A DNA stretch of 40,137 nt from Beijerinckiaceae bacterium (lineage in GTDB: Bacteria; Pseudomonadota; Alphaproteobacteria; Rhizobiales; Beijerinckiaceae). This document shows, piece by piece, positions 15,885 to 24,718 of this stretch (positions are counted from its first letter, which is position 1; every line of letters starts with the position of its first letter). The notes under the pieces are model-generated. The model was given only the letters and a program-made list of their open reading frames with translations. It was not told the origin of the DNA and ran no database searches. The stretch is from the NCBI GenBank assembly GCA_947478455.1, contig CANJWR010000018.1, positions 1-40,137 on the forward strand. The letters run 5' to 3'. The position numbers and the translations under genes are program-made.

Positions 15885-17149
15885 ACGGGGCGCACATGAA
15901 AGTCACCATCACTACTGCTGACAACCAGACCTTTACGGTTACGCCGGATAAAATCGCGGGCGAGTGCGGCGACTATCCGTTTGCGGTCCGGCACGCGCTG
16001 ACGCTCGCGTCCAATCTCGAAAAGGGCCGGCTCGACATCAATATGCCTGACGGGCGCATGTTCAGGTTCGATACCGGCCAGCAAGGCGCGATTGCTGAAA
16101 TGTACGTGCGCAACATGGCTTTCGCAAAACGTCTCGCACAGGGCGGCGACATCGGCATCGCAGAAGCCTATCTGCACGGCGACTGGGATACGCCCGATCT
16201 GCCGCGCTTTCTTGAATTGTTCTGCAGCAATCAGTCCGTCATGACAAAGATGCTGGAAGACAAGCCGATCGTACGCTTTTTCCAGATGATCCGTCACTGG
16301 CTGCGACGTAACACCAAGTCCGGCTCTCGCCGCAACATTCACGCTCACTACGATCTCGGCAATCGCTTCTACGAAGCATGGCTCGATCGGACGATGACCT
16401 ATTCGTCGGCTCTTTTTGTCGACGGCGCTAACGATCTCGCCAGCGCACAGACGAGCAAATATCGCGAACTCGGCGACAAGCTGAAGCTCGGCGCAGACAA
16501 AAGCGTTCTGGAAATTGGCTGCGGCTGGGGCGGCTTCGCAGAATTCGCCGGCAAAGAATATGGTTGTCACGTCACCGGCCTGACGATCAGCCGCGAGCAG
16601 CACGATTTCGCCCAAAAGCGTATTTTTGAAGCTGGTCTCGCCGACAGGGTCGAGATCAGACTGCAGGACTATCGCGACGAAAAGGGTTCGTTCGACGCTA
16701 TCGCATCCATCGAAATGTTCGAGGCGGTTGGGGAGGCCTACTGGCCTGCGTATTTCAAGCAGCTGCACGACCGGCTGAAGCCGGAAGGCCTTGCGGGCCT
16801 ACAGGTCATCACCATCGACGAATCCCTGTTCGACCAATACCGGCGCGAGCTGGATTTCATCCGTCGCTATATTTTCCCCGGCGGCATGTTGCCGACCGGC
16901 ACGATCATGCGGCAACTCGGCGACAAATACGGAATGCCGCTGGCGGGCGAACGCGTCTTCGGCCTCGATTATGCGGCGACGCTCAGCCAGTGGCGCGATC
17001 GTTTCTATGCCGCATGGCCGAGCCTGACAGGGCTGGGCTTCGACGAACGTTTCCGGCGCATGTGGGAATATTATTTGTCCTACTGCGAAGCGGGCTTCCG
17101 GGCCGGCACTATCGACGTACGGCAAATGGTGTTCGCGAAGGGAACGTAG
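15881..17149 (+). CDS. Cyclopropane-fatty-acyl-phospholipid synthase-family methyltransferase
   Basis: A protein of 422 residues (417 if the ATG at 15896 is used instead of the overlapping GTG at 15881). The SAM-binding core reads VLEIGCGWGGFAEFAG, and the family's substrate region appears as NIHAHYDLGNRFYEAWLD and TYSSALF. Further blocks are SIEMFEAVGEAYWPAYF and FIRRYIFPGGMLPT. It adds a methylene or methyl group to the double bond of an unsaturated acyl chain in membrane phospholipid. Known relatives include classical Cfa and the methyltransferase that starts furan-fatty-acid synthesis; with a flavin oxidase and DUF1365 gene directly upstream, the second is a real possibility. It precedes the MFS gene by three bases. 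Confidence 0.88.
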   Translation: MNGAHMKVTITTADNQTFTVTPDKIAGECGDYPFAVRHALTLASNLEKGRLDINMPDGRMFRFDTGQQGAIAEMYVRNMAFAKRLAQGGDIGIAEAYLHGDWDTPDLPRFLELFCSNQSVMTKMLEDKPIVRFFQMIRHWLRRNTKSGSRRNIHAHYDLGNRFYEAWLDRTMTYSSALFVDGANDLASAQTSKYRELGDKLKLGADKSVLEIGCGWGGFAEFAGKEYGCHVTGLTISREQHDFAQKRIFEAGLADRVEIRLQDYRDEKGSFDAIASIEMFEAVGEAYWPAYFKQLHDRLKPEGLAGLQVITIDESLFDQYRRELDFIRRYIFPGGMLPTGTIMRQLGDKYGMPLAGERVFGLDYAATLSQWRDRFYAAWPSLTGLGFDERFRRMWEYYLSYCEAGFRAGTIDVRQMVFAKGT

Positions 17150-17152
17150 CGA

Positions 17153-18478
17153 GTGCGCGCAGAACCCGGTCGTTGGATGCTGGCGGCCTATGCGTTGCCT
17201 GCCTTGCCGCTGGCGATGCTGACGTTACCGTTCTACGTGGTGGTTCCGGCCTTTTATGCGCGCACACTGGGGCTGCCGATTGCGGCTGTCGGCGGCGCAC
17301 TTCTGATTGTTCGTCTGGTCGATGCCGTGAGCGATCCGCTCGTCGGCTATCTGGCGGATCGCTGGCGGCCCGCCTTCGGCCGACGCCGGTTGTGGACGCT
17401 GGCTGCGTCCTTTCCGACGGCTTTCGCGGCCTACCAGATCTTCGCGCCGCCGAATGACGCGACACTGCAACACCTGACGTTTTGGGGCATTCTGCTCTCG
17501 GTCTTCTGGACCTCTGTTTTGGTGCCCTACACCGCATGGGGCGCGGAACTCTCGACCAGCTATGCGGGCCGAACGCGCATTGCGGCATGGCGGGAAATGT
17601 TCGCCGTCGTTGGCACACTGGTGGCTCTCGTGGTTCAGGCGGCGGCGCTCTGGGCCGGGCAGTCGGAACGTTTTGCGCTTCTGACCACAGGGTTGCTGAT
17701 CGGCTTCGGACTACCGATTGCGGCGCTGATGACGGTTTCGGCGACGCCGGAACCATTTGACGCAACGCAGAAACGCCTGCCGGTTCGTGATGGTTTCGCG
17801 CTCATGGCCAGCAATGCCCCTTTCGTGCGCCTGCTGTTTGCGTTCTTTCTGAACGGATGCGCCAACGGCTTTCCGGCAACGCTGTTTCTTTTCTTTGTCT
17901 CGGAAAAATTGCAGGCGGAAACATGGGCCGGCCCTCTGCTGGTCATCTACTTTCTATGCGGGGTGCTGGGCGTGCCGCTCTGGCTGAAGATGGCGCAGCA
18001 GACATCAAAGCATCGCGCATGGTGCGTGGCGATGATCGGCGCCTGCGCGTTCTTCGCCATCGCGCCATTCCTGCAGGCCGGCGATGCACACTGGTTTGCG
18101 CTGGTCTGCATCGGAACGGGACTGGCGCTCGGCGCGGATGTGATGCTGCCTCCAGCCATTCAGGCGGATGTGATCGATGTCGATACAGCCGCCTCGGGCG
18201 AACAGCGCGCCGGTCTTTACTTTGCGATGTGGAGCCTCACGACGAAACTGGCTCTCGCACTGGCTGTCGGCGTTGCGTTTCCGGTTCTGGCCTTGTGGGG
18301 GTTCGATCCTGCCGCCAATCTGCGAACAAATTCCGGCCTTGCGATGCTCGGGTTTCTTTATGCGGGCGCGCCTGTGCTGCTCAAACTCGCATCTATCGCG
18401 CTCATGTGGAACTTTCCGCTCGACGCTGCGGCGCAGGCTCAATTGCGCGCCACGATCGACGCACGTCAGAAAAGCTGA
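17153..18478 (+). CDS. MFS transporter, sugar:cation-symporter-like (COG2211 type)
   Basis: A 441-residue membrane protein with about twelve hydrophobic segments. Features of the melibiose-carrier-like group are the early VRLVDAVSDPLVGYLADRW segment and the PYTAWGAEL block. The start is a GTG three bases after the stop of the methyltransferase gene, so it is the last gene of the photolyase operon. Its TGA abuts the convergent stop of the short-chain dehydrogenase gene with no base between (TGATCA). A carrier of this kind is a regular member of the ChrR-type locus. Whether it moves lipids, osmolytes or something else is unknown. Confidence 0.85.
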   Translation: MRAEPGRWMLAAYALPALPLAMLTLPFYVVVPAFYARTLGLPIAAVGGALLIVRLVDAVSDPLVGYLADRWRPAFGRRRLWTLAASFPTAFAAYQIFAPPNDATLQHLTFWGILLSVFWTSVLVPYTAWGAELSTSYAGRTRIAAWREMFAVVGTLVALVVQAAALWAGQSERFALLTTGLLIGFGLPIAALMTVSATPEPFDATQKRLPVRDGFALMASNAPFVRLLFAFFLNGCANGFPATLFLFFVSEKLQAETWAGPLLVIYFLCGVLGVPLWLKMAQQTSKHRAWCVAMIGACAFFAIAPFLQAGDAHWFALVCIGTGLALGADVMLPPAIQADVIDVDTAASGEQRAGLYFAMWSLTTKLALALAVGVAFPVLALWGFDPAANLRTNSGLAMLGFLYAGAPVLLKLASIALMWNFPLDAAAQAQLRATIDARQKS

Positions 18479-19255
18479 TCAGGCCCCGCCAGTCCGCCAT
18501 CGCAGCAAGCGGAAATAGACGCTGTAGGGCAGCATGTTGAGAAATTTCAGCGACCACGCCATGCGGCGCGGAAAAGCAATTTCAAATCCCGCCTTTTCGA
18601 AACCGTCGCAGATGCGCTGCACGGCGTCGTCCAGTTCGAGCAGAAATGGCATGTCATAGGGGTTGAGATCGGTCAGCGGCGTCTTCACAAAGCCCGGACA
18701 GACGACCTGCAGATTGACGCCGACCTTGTCGAGATCGAATTTCAACGCCTCGCACATCGCGATCAGCGCGGATTTCGAAGCCGAATAGGCTATAGCGCGC
18801 GGCATCCCGCCATAACCGGCGACCGAAGACGTTACGGCGATCTGGCCCTTGCGGCGCGCGCTCATCGCCCGAACCAGAGGCGCGAGACAATTCAATGTTC
18901 CCTCAAGATTCAGATGCAGCGTTTCGCGGAACCCATCGCCGCCGAAATCGCCGGGTTTGTCGGCCACGTAGGTTCCGGCGTTGAGAAAGGCCAGCGCGAT
19001 AGGCCCGTGAGCGCTCTCGATGTCGGCAACCATCGATTCCATTGCGAGGCGGCCGGTAATGTCGCCGGGTGCGGGAATGATCCGGCCCCTGAGCCCGCCC
19101 GCCTCGGCGGCGAGCTTTTCAAGTTCTCCGGCCCGGCGGGCCGTCGCCAAAACTTTGTAGCCGCGCCGCGCGAGCTCCAGAGCTACGCCACGCCCTATGC
19201 CGGAACTTGCGCCCGTGACCCACGCCGCGCCTTCTGCCGGATTGGCGCGATACAT
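18479..19255 (-). CDS. Short-chain dehydrogenase/reductase
   Basis: A 258-residue classical SDR. The cofactor motif TGASSGIG is at residues 14-21, NAG at 92-94, and the catalytic triad is Ser143 (VTSSVAGYG), Tyr157 and Lys161 (YSASK). The tail is arginine-rich with a hydrophobic patch (FLNMLPYSVYFRLLRW), suggesting possible membrane contact. It starts 12 bases after the stop of the ChrR-like gene, so the two form one leftward unit. Same-type SDR genes occur in the corresponding Rhodobacter cluster. A role in reduction or oxidation of lipid-derived or other stress products is inferred from context only. Confidence 0.88.
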   Translation of the reverse strand: MYRANPAEGAAWVTGASSGIGRGVALELARRGYKVLATARRAGELEKLAAEAGGLRGRIIPAPGDITGRLAMESMVADIESAHGPIALAFLNAGTYVADKPGDFGGDGFRETLHLNLEGTLNCLAPLVRAMSARRKGQIAVTSSVAGYGGMPRAIAYSASKSALIAMCEALKFDLDKVGVNLQVVCPGFVKTPLTDLNPYDMPFLLELDDAVQRICDGFEKAGFEIAFPRRMAWSLKFLNMLPYSVYFRLLRWRTGGA

Positions 19256-19267
19256 GGCGAACTCCTG

Positions 19268-19930
19268 TCAGCGCGGACCGAAAAACCGGTCAATAATCCG
19301 GCCCACAGGACCGGTCAGGTGCAGATGGCCTTCGGTGACGGCGAAGCAGAGACAATCGCCGCCCTTGTCCACCGTGGGGCGATGATCGATTTCGGCATCG
19401 GCGATCACGATGTCGCCGCGCCCGTAGTTGCCGTTCAAATCAGAAAACGCGCCCTGAAGCACCAGGGTAGTTTCCGACCCTTCATGGGTATGGGACGGGA
19501 TGGCCCGCCCTGCCCCAATCCAGAACAGGCTCGCCTCAATCCCGTCAGCCGCATTCACTTTGCACTCGCGGACGCCCGGAAGCAGGGATCTCCACGCAAT
19601 CGCATCAAGATCGCGCCCCACGTATCGGCGGATGGAGGCAGGAAGTTGCGAGGACGCAGAAGACGGCGCCCGGGGCTTCTGGGCAAGCTCCTCCCCGAAG
19701 ATCCGCGCCAAACAGGCATCTCGCGTCTCAACATCTGTCAGCGGCATCTCGAGAAGGCGCTCGCCCTCAAGCCCTTCCAGCGCCTGAACGAACCGCCGAT
19801 TATCCGGCTTGAGTTCGAGATGCGCCTGAACCAGCGCATACAGAGCGGGATCAAGAGCCCCGGCGGCGTACCGACCAAGCAGAGCGTCGAGCGGGTTCGC
19901 GTCGGAGTTGCGAGCGTATTCGGCGGGCAT
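19268..19930 (-). CDS. ChrR-like cupin protein with a degenerate anti-sigma zinc site
   Basis: A 220-residue homologue of ChrR, the zinc anti-sigma factor that releases sigma-E on singlet-oxygen stress. The C-terminal cupin domain keeps all metal ligands: His147, His149 and Glu153 (PSHTHEGSE) and His183 (DHRP), and also the two cysteines Cys193 and Cys195 (DCLC). With a constant six-residue offset to R. sphaeroides ChrR (recalled from memory), the anti-sigma domain ligands align to Asn12, His37, Lys41 and Asn44: only the histidine survives and the CxxC is gone. The helix motif LLGRYAAGALD is retained. It is transcribed with the SDR gene and has a candidate sigma-E promoter 90 bases upstream. 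No sigma gene adjoins it. It may be a cupin sensor or enzyme rather than a working anti-sigma factor. Confidence 0.85.
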   Translation of the reverse strand: MPAEYARNSDANPLDALLGRYAAGALDPALYALVQAHLELKPDNRRFVQALEGLEGERLLEMPLTDVETRDACLARIFGEELAQKPRAPSSASSQLPASIRRYVGRDLDAIAWRSLLPGVRECKVNAADGIEASLFWIGAGRAIPSHTHEGSETTLVLQGAFSDLNGNYGRGDIVIADAEIDHRPTVDKGGDCLCFAVTEGHLHLTGPVGRIIDRFFGPR

Positions 19931-20019
19931 TGCTATTCATCCATCAAAACGCCGGGCTTCGGGCGCCGAGCCAGGCGAGATCGGGGACTCGGATTTCACA
20001 TACAACTTCTGTTAGACCG

Positions 20020-20047
20020 CATACGGGTTGGTCAAGGGATCGGATCA
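20020..20047 (-). promoter_or_regulatory. Candidate ECF sigma-E (ChrR-partner type) promoter for the ChrR-like/SDR unit
   Basis: Read on the minus strand, TGATCC (20047-20042), a 16-base spacer and CGTATG (20025-20020) precede the ChrR-like gene by about 90 bases. The -35 is identical to the recalled sigma-E consensus of the ChrR system. Together with the similar element before the photolyase gene, it suggests that both arms of the locus respond to the same ECF sigma factor. Confidence 0.5.
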
Positions 20048-20132
20048 CGGGAATTCGAACGTTTCTGTCGATTCCTTCGCTTGCGCGCCGACCAGCCTCC
20101 CCATATAGCGAGTCGAAACCGGGCTGGGTGAG

Positions 20133-21164
20133 ATGCAGATCAATCAGGACGTTATCGGGGCCATTGGAAACACGCCGCTCATCCGGCTGCGCAAGGCGTC
20201 GGAACTGACCGGCTGCAACATTTTGGGCAAGGCGGAGTTCATGAATCCGGGCGGTTCCGTCAAGGATCGCGCGGCGCTGGCCATCGTGCAGGATGCATTG
20301 GCCAACAGGCGGCTCGCGCCCGGCGGCCTGATTGTCGAGGGCACGGCCGGCAATACGGGCATCGGGCTCGCGTTGGTCGCCAACGCCATGGGCTTCCGGA
20401 CCGTGATCGTGATCCCCGAGACCCAGTCGCAGGAAAAGAAGGACATGCTGCGCCTGCAGGGCGCGGAACTGATCGAGGTTCCGGCTGTCCCGTATTCGAA
20501 CCCGAACAACTACGTGAAAGTCTCGGGCCGTCTGGCCGAGCGACTGGCCAAAGAGCATCCGCAGGGCGCGATATGGGCTAACCAGTTCGACAATGTGGCC
20601 AATAGGGCAGGCCATATCAGCACAACGGGACCGGAAATCTTCGCCCAAACTGACGGCAAGGTGGATGGCTTCACATGTGCGGTCGGCACCGGCGGCACAT
20701 TGGCCGGGACAGGCATGGCGCTGAAAGAGCGGAATCCGAACATCAAGATCGCGCTGGCGGACCCGATGGGGGCCGCGCTCTACAGCTACTATACGACCGG
20801 CGCGCTGAAATCGGAGGGGACGTCGATCACCGAGGGCATCGGTCAGGGCCGTATCACGGCCAATCTGGTCGATGCGCCCATTGATATGGCCTTCCAGATC
20901 ACCGATGAAGAAGCGCTGCCAATCGTGTTTGATTTAGCCGCCGAAGAAGGCCTGCTGCTGGGCGGGTCGTCCGGCATCAACGTCGCCGGCGCGATCCGAC
21001 TGGCGCGCGAAATGGGCCCTGGCCACACCATCGTGACAGTTCTCTGCGATTCCGGCGTGCGCTATGCGTCCAAGCTGTTCAACCCGGCATTCCTTCGCGA
21101 AAAGAACCTGCCAATTCCTGCGTGGATGGATCGTGCGCCGACGATCAAGGCTGATCTGGTCTAG
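20133..21164 (+). CDS. cysK: Cysteine synthase A (O-acetylserine sulfhydrylase)
   Basis: A 343-residue PLP enzyme that makes cysteine from O-acetylserine and sulfide. The Schiff-base lysine is Lys44 in NPGGSVKDRAA, the substrate loop is EGTAGNTGIGLA, and the PLP-phosphate loop is GTGGTLAGTG. The C-terminal GGSSGINVAGAI block completes the fold. The length is slightly above the 310-320 residues of enteric CysK but normal for the longer form common in alphaproteobacteria. It begins 202 bases from the divergent ChrR-like gene, with GGGTGAG before the ATG. No terminator was seen after it. Confidence 0.9.
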   Translation: MQINQDVIGAIGNTPLIRLRKASELTGCNILGKAEFMNPGGSVKDRAALAIVQDALANRRLAPGGLIVEGTAGNTGIGLALVANAMGFRTVIVIPETQSQEKKDMLRLQGAELIEVPAVPYSNPNNYVKVSGRLAERLAKEHPQGAIWANQFDNVANRAGHISTTGPEIFAQTDGKVDGFTCAVGTGGTLAGTGMALKERNPNIKIALADPMGAALYSYYTTGALKSEGTSITEGIGQGRITANLVDAPIDMAFQITDEEALPIVFDLAAEEGLLLGGSSGINVAGAIRLAREMGPGHTIVTVLCDSGVRYASKLFNPAFLREKNLPIPAWMDRAPTIKADLV

Positions 21165-21397
21165 AAATCCAACGATCAGCGTCACGCAGCCAAAGAATTT
21201 CGCAGCATTTTCATTCGCGCCGGGCGGCGACAAAACCGGAAGATTTCAGTGCGAGTCCGGATTGCCCAGTTTTTGGCCAACCGGGACAAACTGGCGCAGG
21301 CACAGCCACAAATATCAGACAGATTTATAGCAAACGATGCCATGCCGGGAGGAAGGACCGCTAGCGGCATCAATTTGGCTGCCAGGACTCCTTCGGA

Positions 21398-21487
21398 CTA
21401 TCCGTGCCCTAACATCCATCCGAAGGCCAAAATCCAGCTTGCGAAGATCAGCAAGGGCGAGGTCATGTTGTTGCGGGCGGCGTCCAT
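21398..21487 (-). CDS. Possible 29-residue membrane miniprotein
   Basis: An ATG at 21487 with AGGGA eight bases upstream opens a 29-codon frame. After a short polar start (MDAARNNMT) it contains one hydrophobic segment, SPLLIFASWILAFGWMLG, long enough to cross a membrane, and then ends in HG. It lies in the otherwise gene-free stretch before glnB, on the opposite strand. Length, binding site and a single clean membrane segment are in favour; tiny size and lack of recognisable relatives are against. Confidence 0.3.
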   Translation of the reverse strand: MDAARNNMTSPLLIFASWILAFGWMLGHG

Positions 21488-21568
21488 TGTGAAGATCCCT
21501 GTCTCGACCTGCCGTTTTGTCCGGCTTCGGCCATGGACACACATTGGCTGACCAAAACCCGCCCGGCT

Positions 21569-21582
21569 GTGCGCAAGCGCAC
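21569..21582. promoter_or_regulatory. Inverted repeat, possible NtrC-type activator site
   Basis: GTGCGC-AA-GCGCAC is a perfect 6+6 inverted repeat with a 2-base centre, about 150 bases upstream of the sigma-54 promoter of glnB. NtrC sites are dyads with GC/GTGC-type arms, so the position and symmetry fit, but the spacing between arms is shorter than in the enteric consensus. Confidence 0.3.
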
Positions 21583-21666
21583 CTGACGCCAAAGGCAGTC
21601 AGAAACCCGCACGACCACTCATTGTGCACGAATGATTAGTTTTTAGGCATTACGGCTATTTCTTGA

Positions 21667-22164
<498 letters not shown>

Positions 22165-22242
22165 CGCTCCCGCCTTACGCATTTCCAACCAGCACTCGTT
22201 AAACCCACACTCGACACGAGCAAAAAGCAGAGAGGCTAGAAC

Positions 22243-23652
22243 ATGAAGACCGCCAAGGACGTCCTGAAGGCGATCAAGGACAATGACGTCAAGTATGTCG
22301 ACCTGCGTTTCACCGATCCGCGCGGCAAGTGGCAGCACGTCACGTTCGACCAGACCCTGGTCGACGAGGATATGTTCTCCGAAGGCACCATGTTCGACGG
22401 CTCCTCGATCGCCGGTTGGAAGGCCATCAACGAATCCGACATGATCCTGATGCCGGATCCGACCAGCGCCTGCATGGACCCGTTCTTCGCGGCCTCCACC
22501 ATGGTCATCAACTGCGACATTCTCGAGCCGTCGACCGGCCAGCCCTACAACCGCGATCCGCGCGGCATCGCCAAGAAGGCCGAGGCCTATCTGAAGTCGA
22601 CCGGCATCGGCGACACCTGCTTCGTGGGTCCGGAAGCCGAATTCTTCGTGTTCGACGACGTTCGCTTCAAGGCTGACCCTTACAACACGGGCTTCGAACT
22701 CGACTCCATCGAACTGCCGACCAACATGGACACCGCTTACGAAGGCGGCAACCTGGGTCACCGCGTCCGCACCAAGGGCGGCTACTTCCCGGTCCCGCCG
22801 ATTGACTCTGCTCAGGACATGCGCGGCGAAATGCTGGCGGCCATGGCGTCGATGGGCGCCGTCGTTGAAAAGCATCACCACGAAGTGGCGTCGGCCCAGC
22901 ATGAACTCGGTCTGAAGTTCGGCACACTCACCACGATGGCCGACCACATGCAGGTCTACAAGTACTGCATCCATCAGGTCGCGCAGAGCTACGGCAAGAC
23001 GGCCACCTTCATGCCGAAGCCGATCTTCGGCGACAACGGCTCGGGCATGCACGTCCACCAGTCGATCTGGAAGGCCGGCAAGCCGGTGATGGCCGGCAAC
23101 AAGTACGCCGACCTGTCGCAGGAATGCCTGTGGTACATCGGCGGCATCATCAAGCACGCCAAGGCACTGAACGGCTTCACCAACCCGTCGACAAACTCCT
23201 ACAAGCGTCTCGTCCCGGGCTATGAAGCTCCGGTGCTGCTGGCCTATTCGGCCCGTAACCGCTCGGCCTCGTGCCGTATTCCGTGGACGCAGAACCCGAA
23301 GGCCAAGCGCGTGGAAGTTCGCTTCCCCGATCCGACCGCAAATCCGTATCTGGCTTTCGCCGCGATGCTGATGGCCGGCCTCGATGGCATCAAGAACAAG
23401 ATCGATCCGGGCGCAGCCATGGACAAGGATCTGTACGACCTGCCGCCGAAGGAACTGAAGAAGATCCCGACCGTGTGCGGTTCGCTGCGTGAAGCCCTGT
23501 CGAACCTCGACAAGGACCGCGCCTTCCTCAAGGCCGGCGACGTGTTCAACGACGACTTCATCGACAGCTACATCGAACTGAAGATGACCGAAGTGATGCG
23601 TTACGAAATGACCCCGCATCCGATCGAATTCGACATGTACTACAGCTGCTAA
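22243..23652 (+). CDS. glnA: Glutamine synthetase, type I
   Basis: A 469-residue enzyme that forms glutamine from glutamate, ammonia and ATP, active as a dodecamer. Landmarks are FDGSSIAGW (residues 51-59), the metal-ligand block [12 protein letters not shown] (127-138), the [16 protein letters not shown] block (259-274) and NRSASCRIP (339-347). The adenylylation site is Tyr398 (DLYDLPPKE), so activity should be switched off by adenylylation through GlnE and P-II. GAGAGG precedes the ATG. It is co-transcribed with glnB and ends in a strong terminator. Confidence 0.97.
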   Translation: MKTAKDVLKAIKDNDVKYVDLRFTDPRGKWQHVTFDQTLVDEDMFSEGTMFDGSSIAGWKAINESDMILMPDPTSACMDPFFAASTMVINCDILEPSTGQPYNRDPRGIAKKAEAYLKSTGIGDTCFVGPEAEFFVFDDVRFKADPYNTGFELDSIELPTNMDTAYEGGNLGHRVRTKGGYFPVPPIDSAQDMRGEMLAAMASMGAVVEKHHHEVASAQHELGLKFGTLTTMADHMQVYKYCIHQVAQSYGKTATFMPKPIFGDNGSGMHVHQSIWKAGKPVMAGNKYADLSQECLWYIGGIIKHAKALNGFTNPSTNSYKRLVPGYEAPVLLAYSARNRSASCRIPWTQNPKAKRVEVRFPDPTANPYLAFAAMLMAGLDGIKNKIDPGAAMDKDLYDLPPKELKKIPTVCGSLREALSNLDKDRAFLKAGDVFNDDFIDSYIELKMTEVMRYEMTPHPIEFDMYYSC

Positions 23653-23673
23653 TCAGCATCTGCATTAACGATC

Positions 23674-23703
23674 GAAAGGGCGGCCCTCGGGTCGCCCTTT
23701 TTC
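23674..23703 (+). terminator. Rho-independent terminator of glnBA
   Basis: AAAGGGCG and CGCCCTTT form a stem around a GC-rich loop, followed directly by a T-run (TTTTTCG), 22 bases after the glnA stop. Confidence 0.85.
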
Positions 23704-23909
23704 GTTTATAGCTTCCCTGCAGCCATCATTTGCAAATTGGCACGATCCGAATTCCATTCGCTAACGCGCCATTAAGGTTGCCTCTTTCGATTCTGTTAGC
23801 CATCCCTCGCATTCCCTTGGCAACCTTTACGCCGGTTAACCTTTTCTTCTGCGTGAAGGTGGATATTCCGCACATGCCGGGTCACGGTTGCTTAAGAAAG
23901 GTTGTTCCC

Positions 23910-24647
23910 ATGCGTAGCATTCTCCTCGTCTCCGTTGCCGCCACTGCCCTCACGGCTGGCGCTGCAATCGCAGCCGATCTGCCGAACCGTTCGGATCCTC
24001 CGGTTTTCGCGGCTCCCATCGCCCGCTCCGCTAATTTCGACTGGACCGGTTTCTACGCTGGTCTCAACGCCGGCTACGGCTGGAACACGAGCCGCTGGTC
24101 GGCTGTCGCCCCGACCGTCTTCACGGCGTTCAACACTGACGGCAACGGCTTTGTGGGCGGCGGCTTCGCCGGCTTCAACTGGCAGATGAACCAGTTCGTG
24201 TTCGGCCTTGAAGGTCAGGTGAAGTATGCCGGCACGCGCGGCACCAATACCTGCGCCGGGGCTGTCGGCACCGTCTGCCGCACCACTCAGAACATGCTCG
24301 GCGACATCGACGCCCGCCTCGGCTTCGCGGCTGATCGCGCACTGATCTTCGCCACCGGCGGCGTTGCGTTCACGAACTACTCGTTCACCAACCCGTCGCC
24401 GGCTCCGACCGCCGCCTGGGGCGCCGGTTCGCGCACTGGTTGGACTGTCGGCGGCGGCATTGACTACGCCGTCACCAACAACTGGATCGCCGGTATCGAA
24501 TACAAGTACTACGACTTCGGCAGCTCCACCTCGAACTCGACGCCGGCCGGCACAAACGTGCGCTTCAAGGAAAGCGAAAGCACGCTGCTGGGCCGCATCA
24601 GCTACAAGTTCGGCGGCCCGGCCTCGCCGGTCGCAGCACGCTTCTAA
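23910..24647 (+). CDS. Outer-membrane beta-barrel protein (Omp25/Omp31-like porin family)
   Basis: A 245-residue outer-membrane protein. A signal peptide (LLVSVAATALTAGAAIAA, cleavage after AIA near residue 21) is followed by a short linker with DLPNRSDPP, then the WTGFYAGLNAGYGW landmark of the small Rhizobiales barrel proteins. Alternating hydrophobic strands continue to a C-terminal phenylalanine, as needed for outer-membrane insertion. Cys residues in the NTCAG and TVCRT segments could form a loop disulfide. The ATG at 23910 has AAGAAAGG eight bases upstream. It is monocistronic, with a terminator before and after. The role is structural or slow diffusion; the substrate is unknown. Confidence 0.9.
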   Translation: MRSILLVSVAATALTAGAAIAADLPNRSDPPVFAAPIARSANFDWTGFYAGLNAGYGWNTSRWSAVAPTVFTAFNTDGNGFVGGGFAGFNWQMNQFVFGLEGQVKYAGTRGTNTCAGAVGTVCRTTQNMLGDIDARLGFAADRALIFATGGVAFTNYSFTNPSPAPTAAWGAGSRTGWTVGGGIDYAVTNNWIAGIEYKYYDFGSSTSNSTPAGTNVRFKESESTLLGRISYKFGGPASPVAARF

Positions 24648-24683
24648 GACTAAAACTCCAAGCTAACCGACCTGGCTTCGAGG

Positions 24684-24712
24684 AACCCCGTCGCAATTGC
24701 GGCGGGGTTTTT
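24684..24712. terminator. Terminator between the barrel protein and the convergent MFS gene
   Basis: AACCCCGTCGC and GCGGCGGGGTT form an 11-bp stem (one G-T pair) with loop AATT, followed by TTTTTCG in the rightward direction. The A-pair on the other side gives only a weak T-run leftward, but the MFS gene ends seven bases away and may share it. Confidence 0.85.
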
Positions 24713-24718
24713 CGTTGG

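Noticed and set aside
19268-20132. An rpoE-chrR sigma/anti-sigma pair
   Set aside because: The divergent neighbour is cysK, not a sigma factor, and the ChrR-like protein lacks most anti-sigma zinc ligands.
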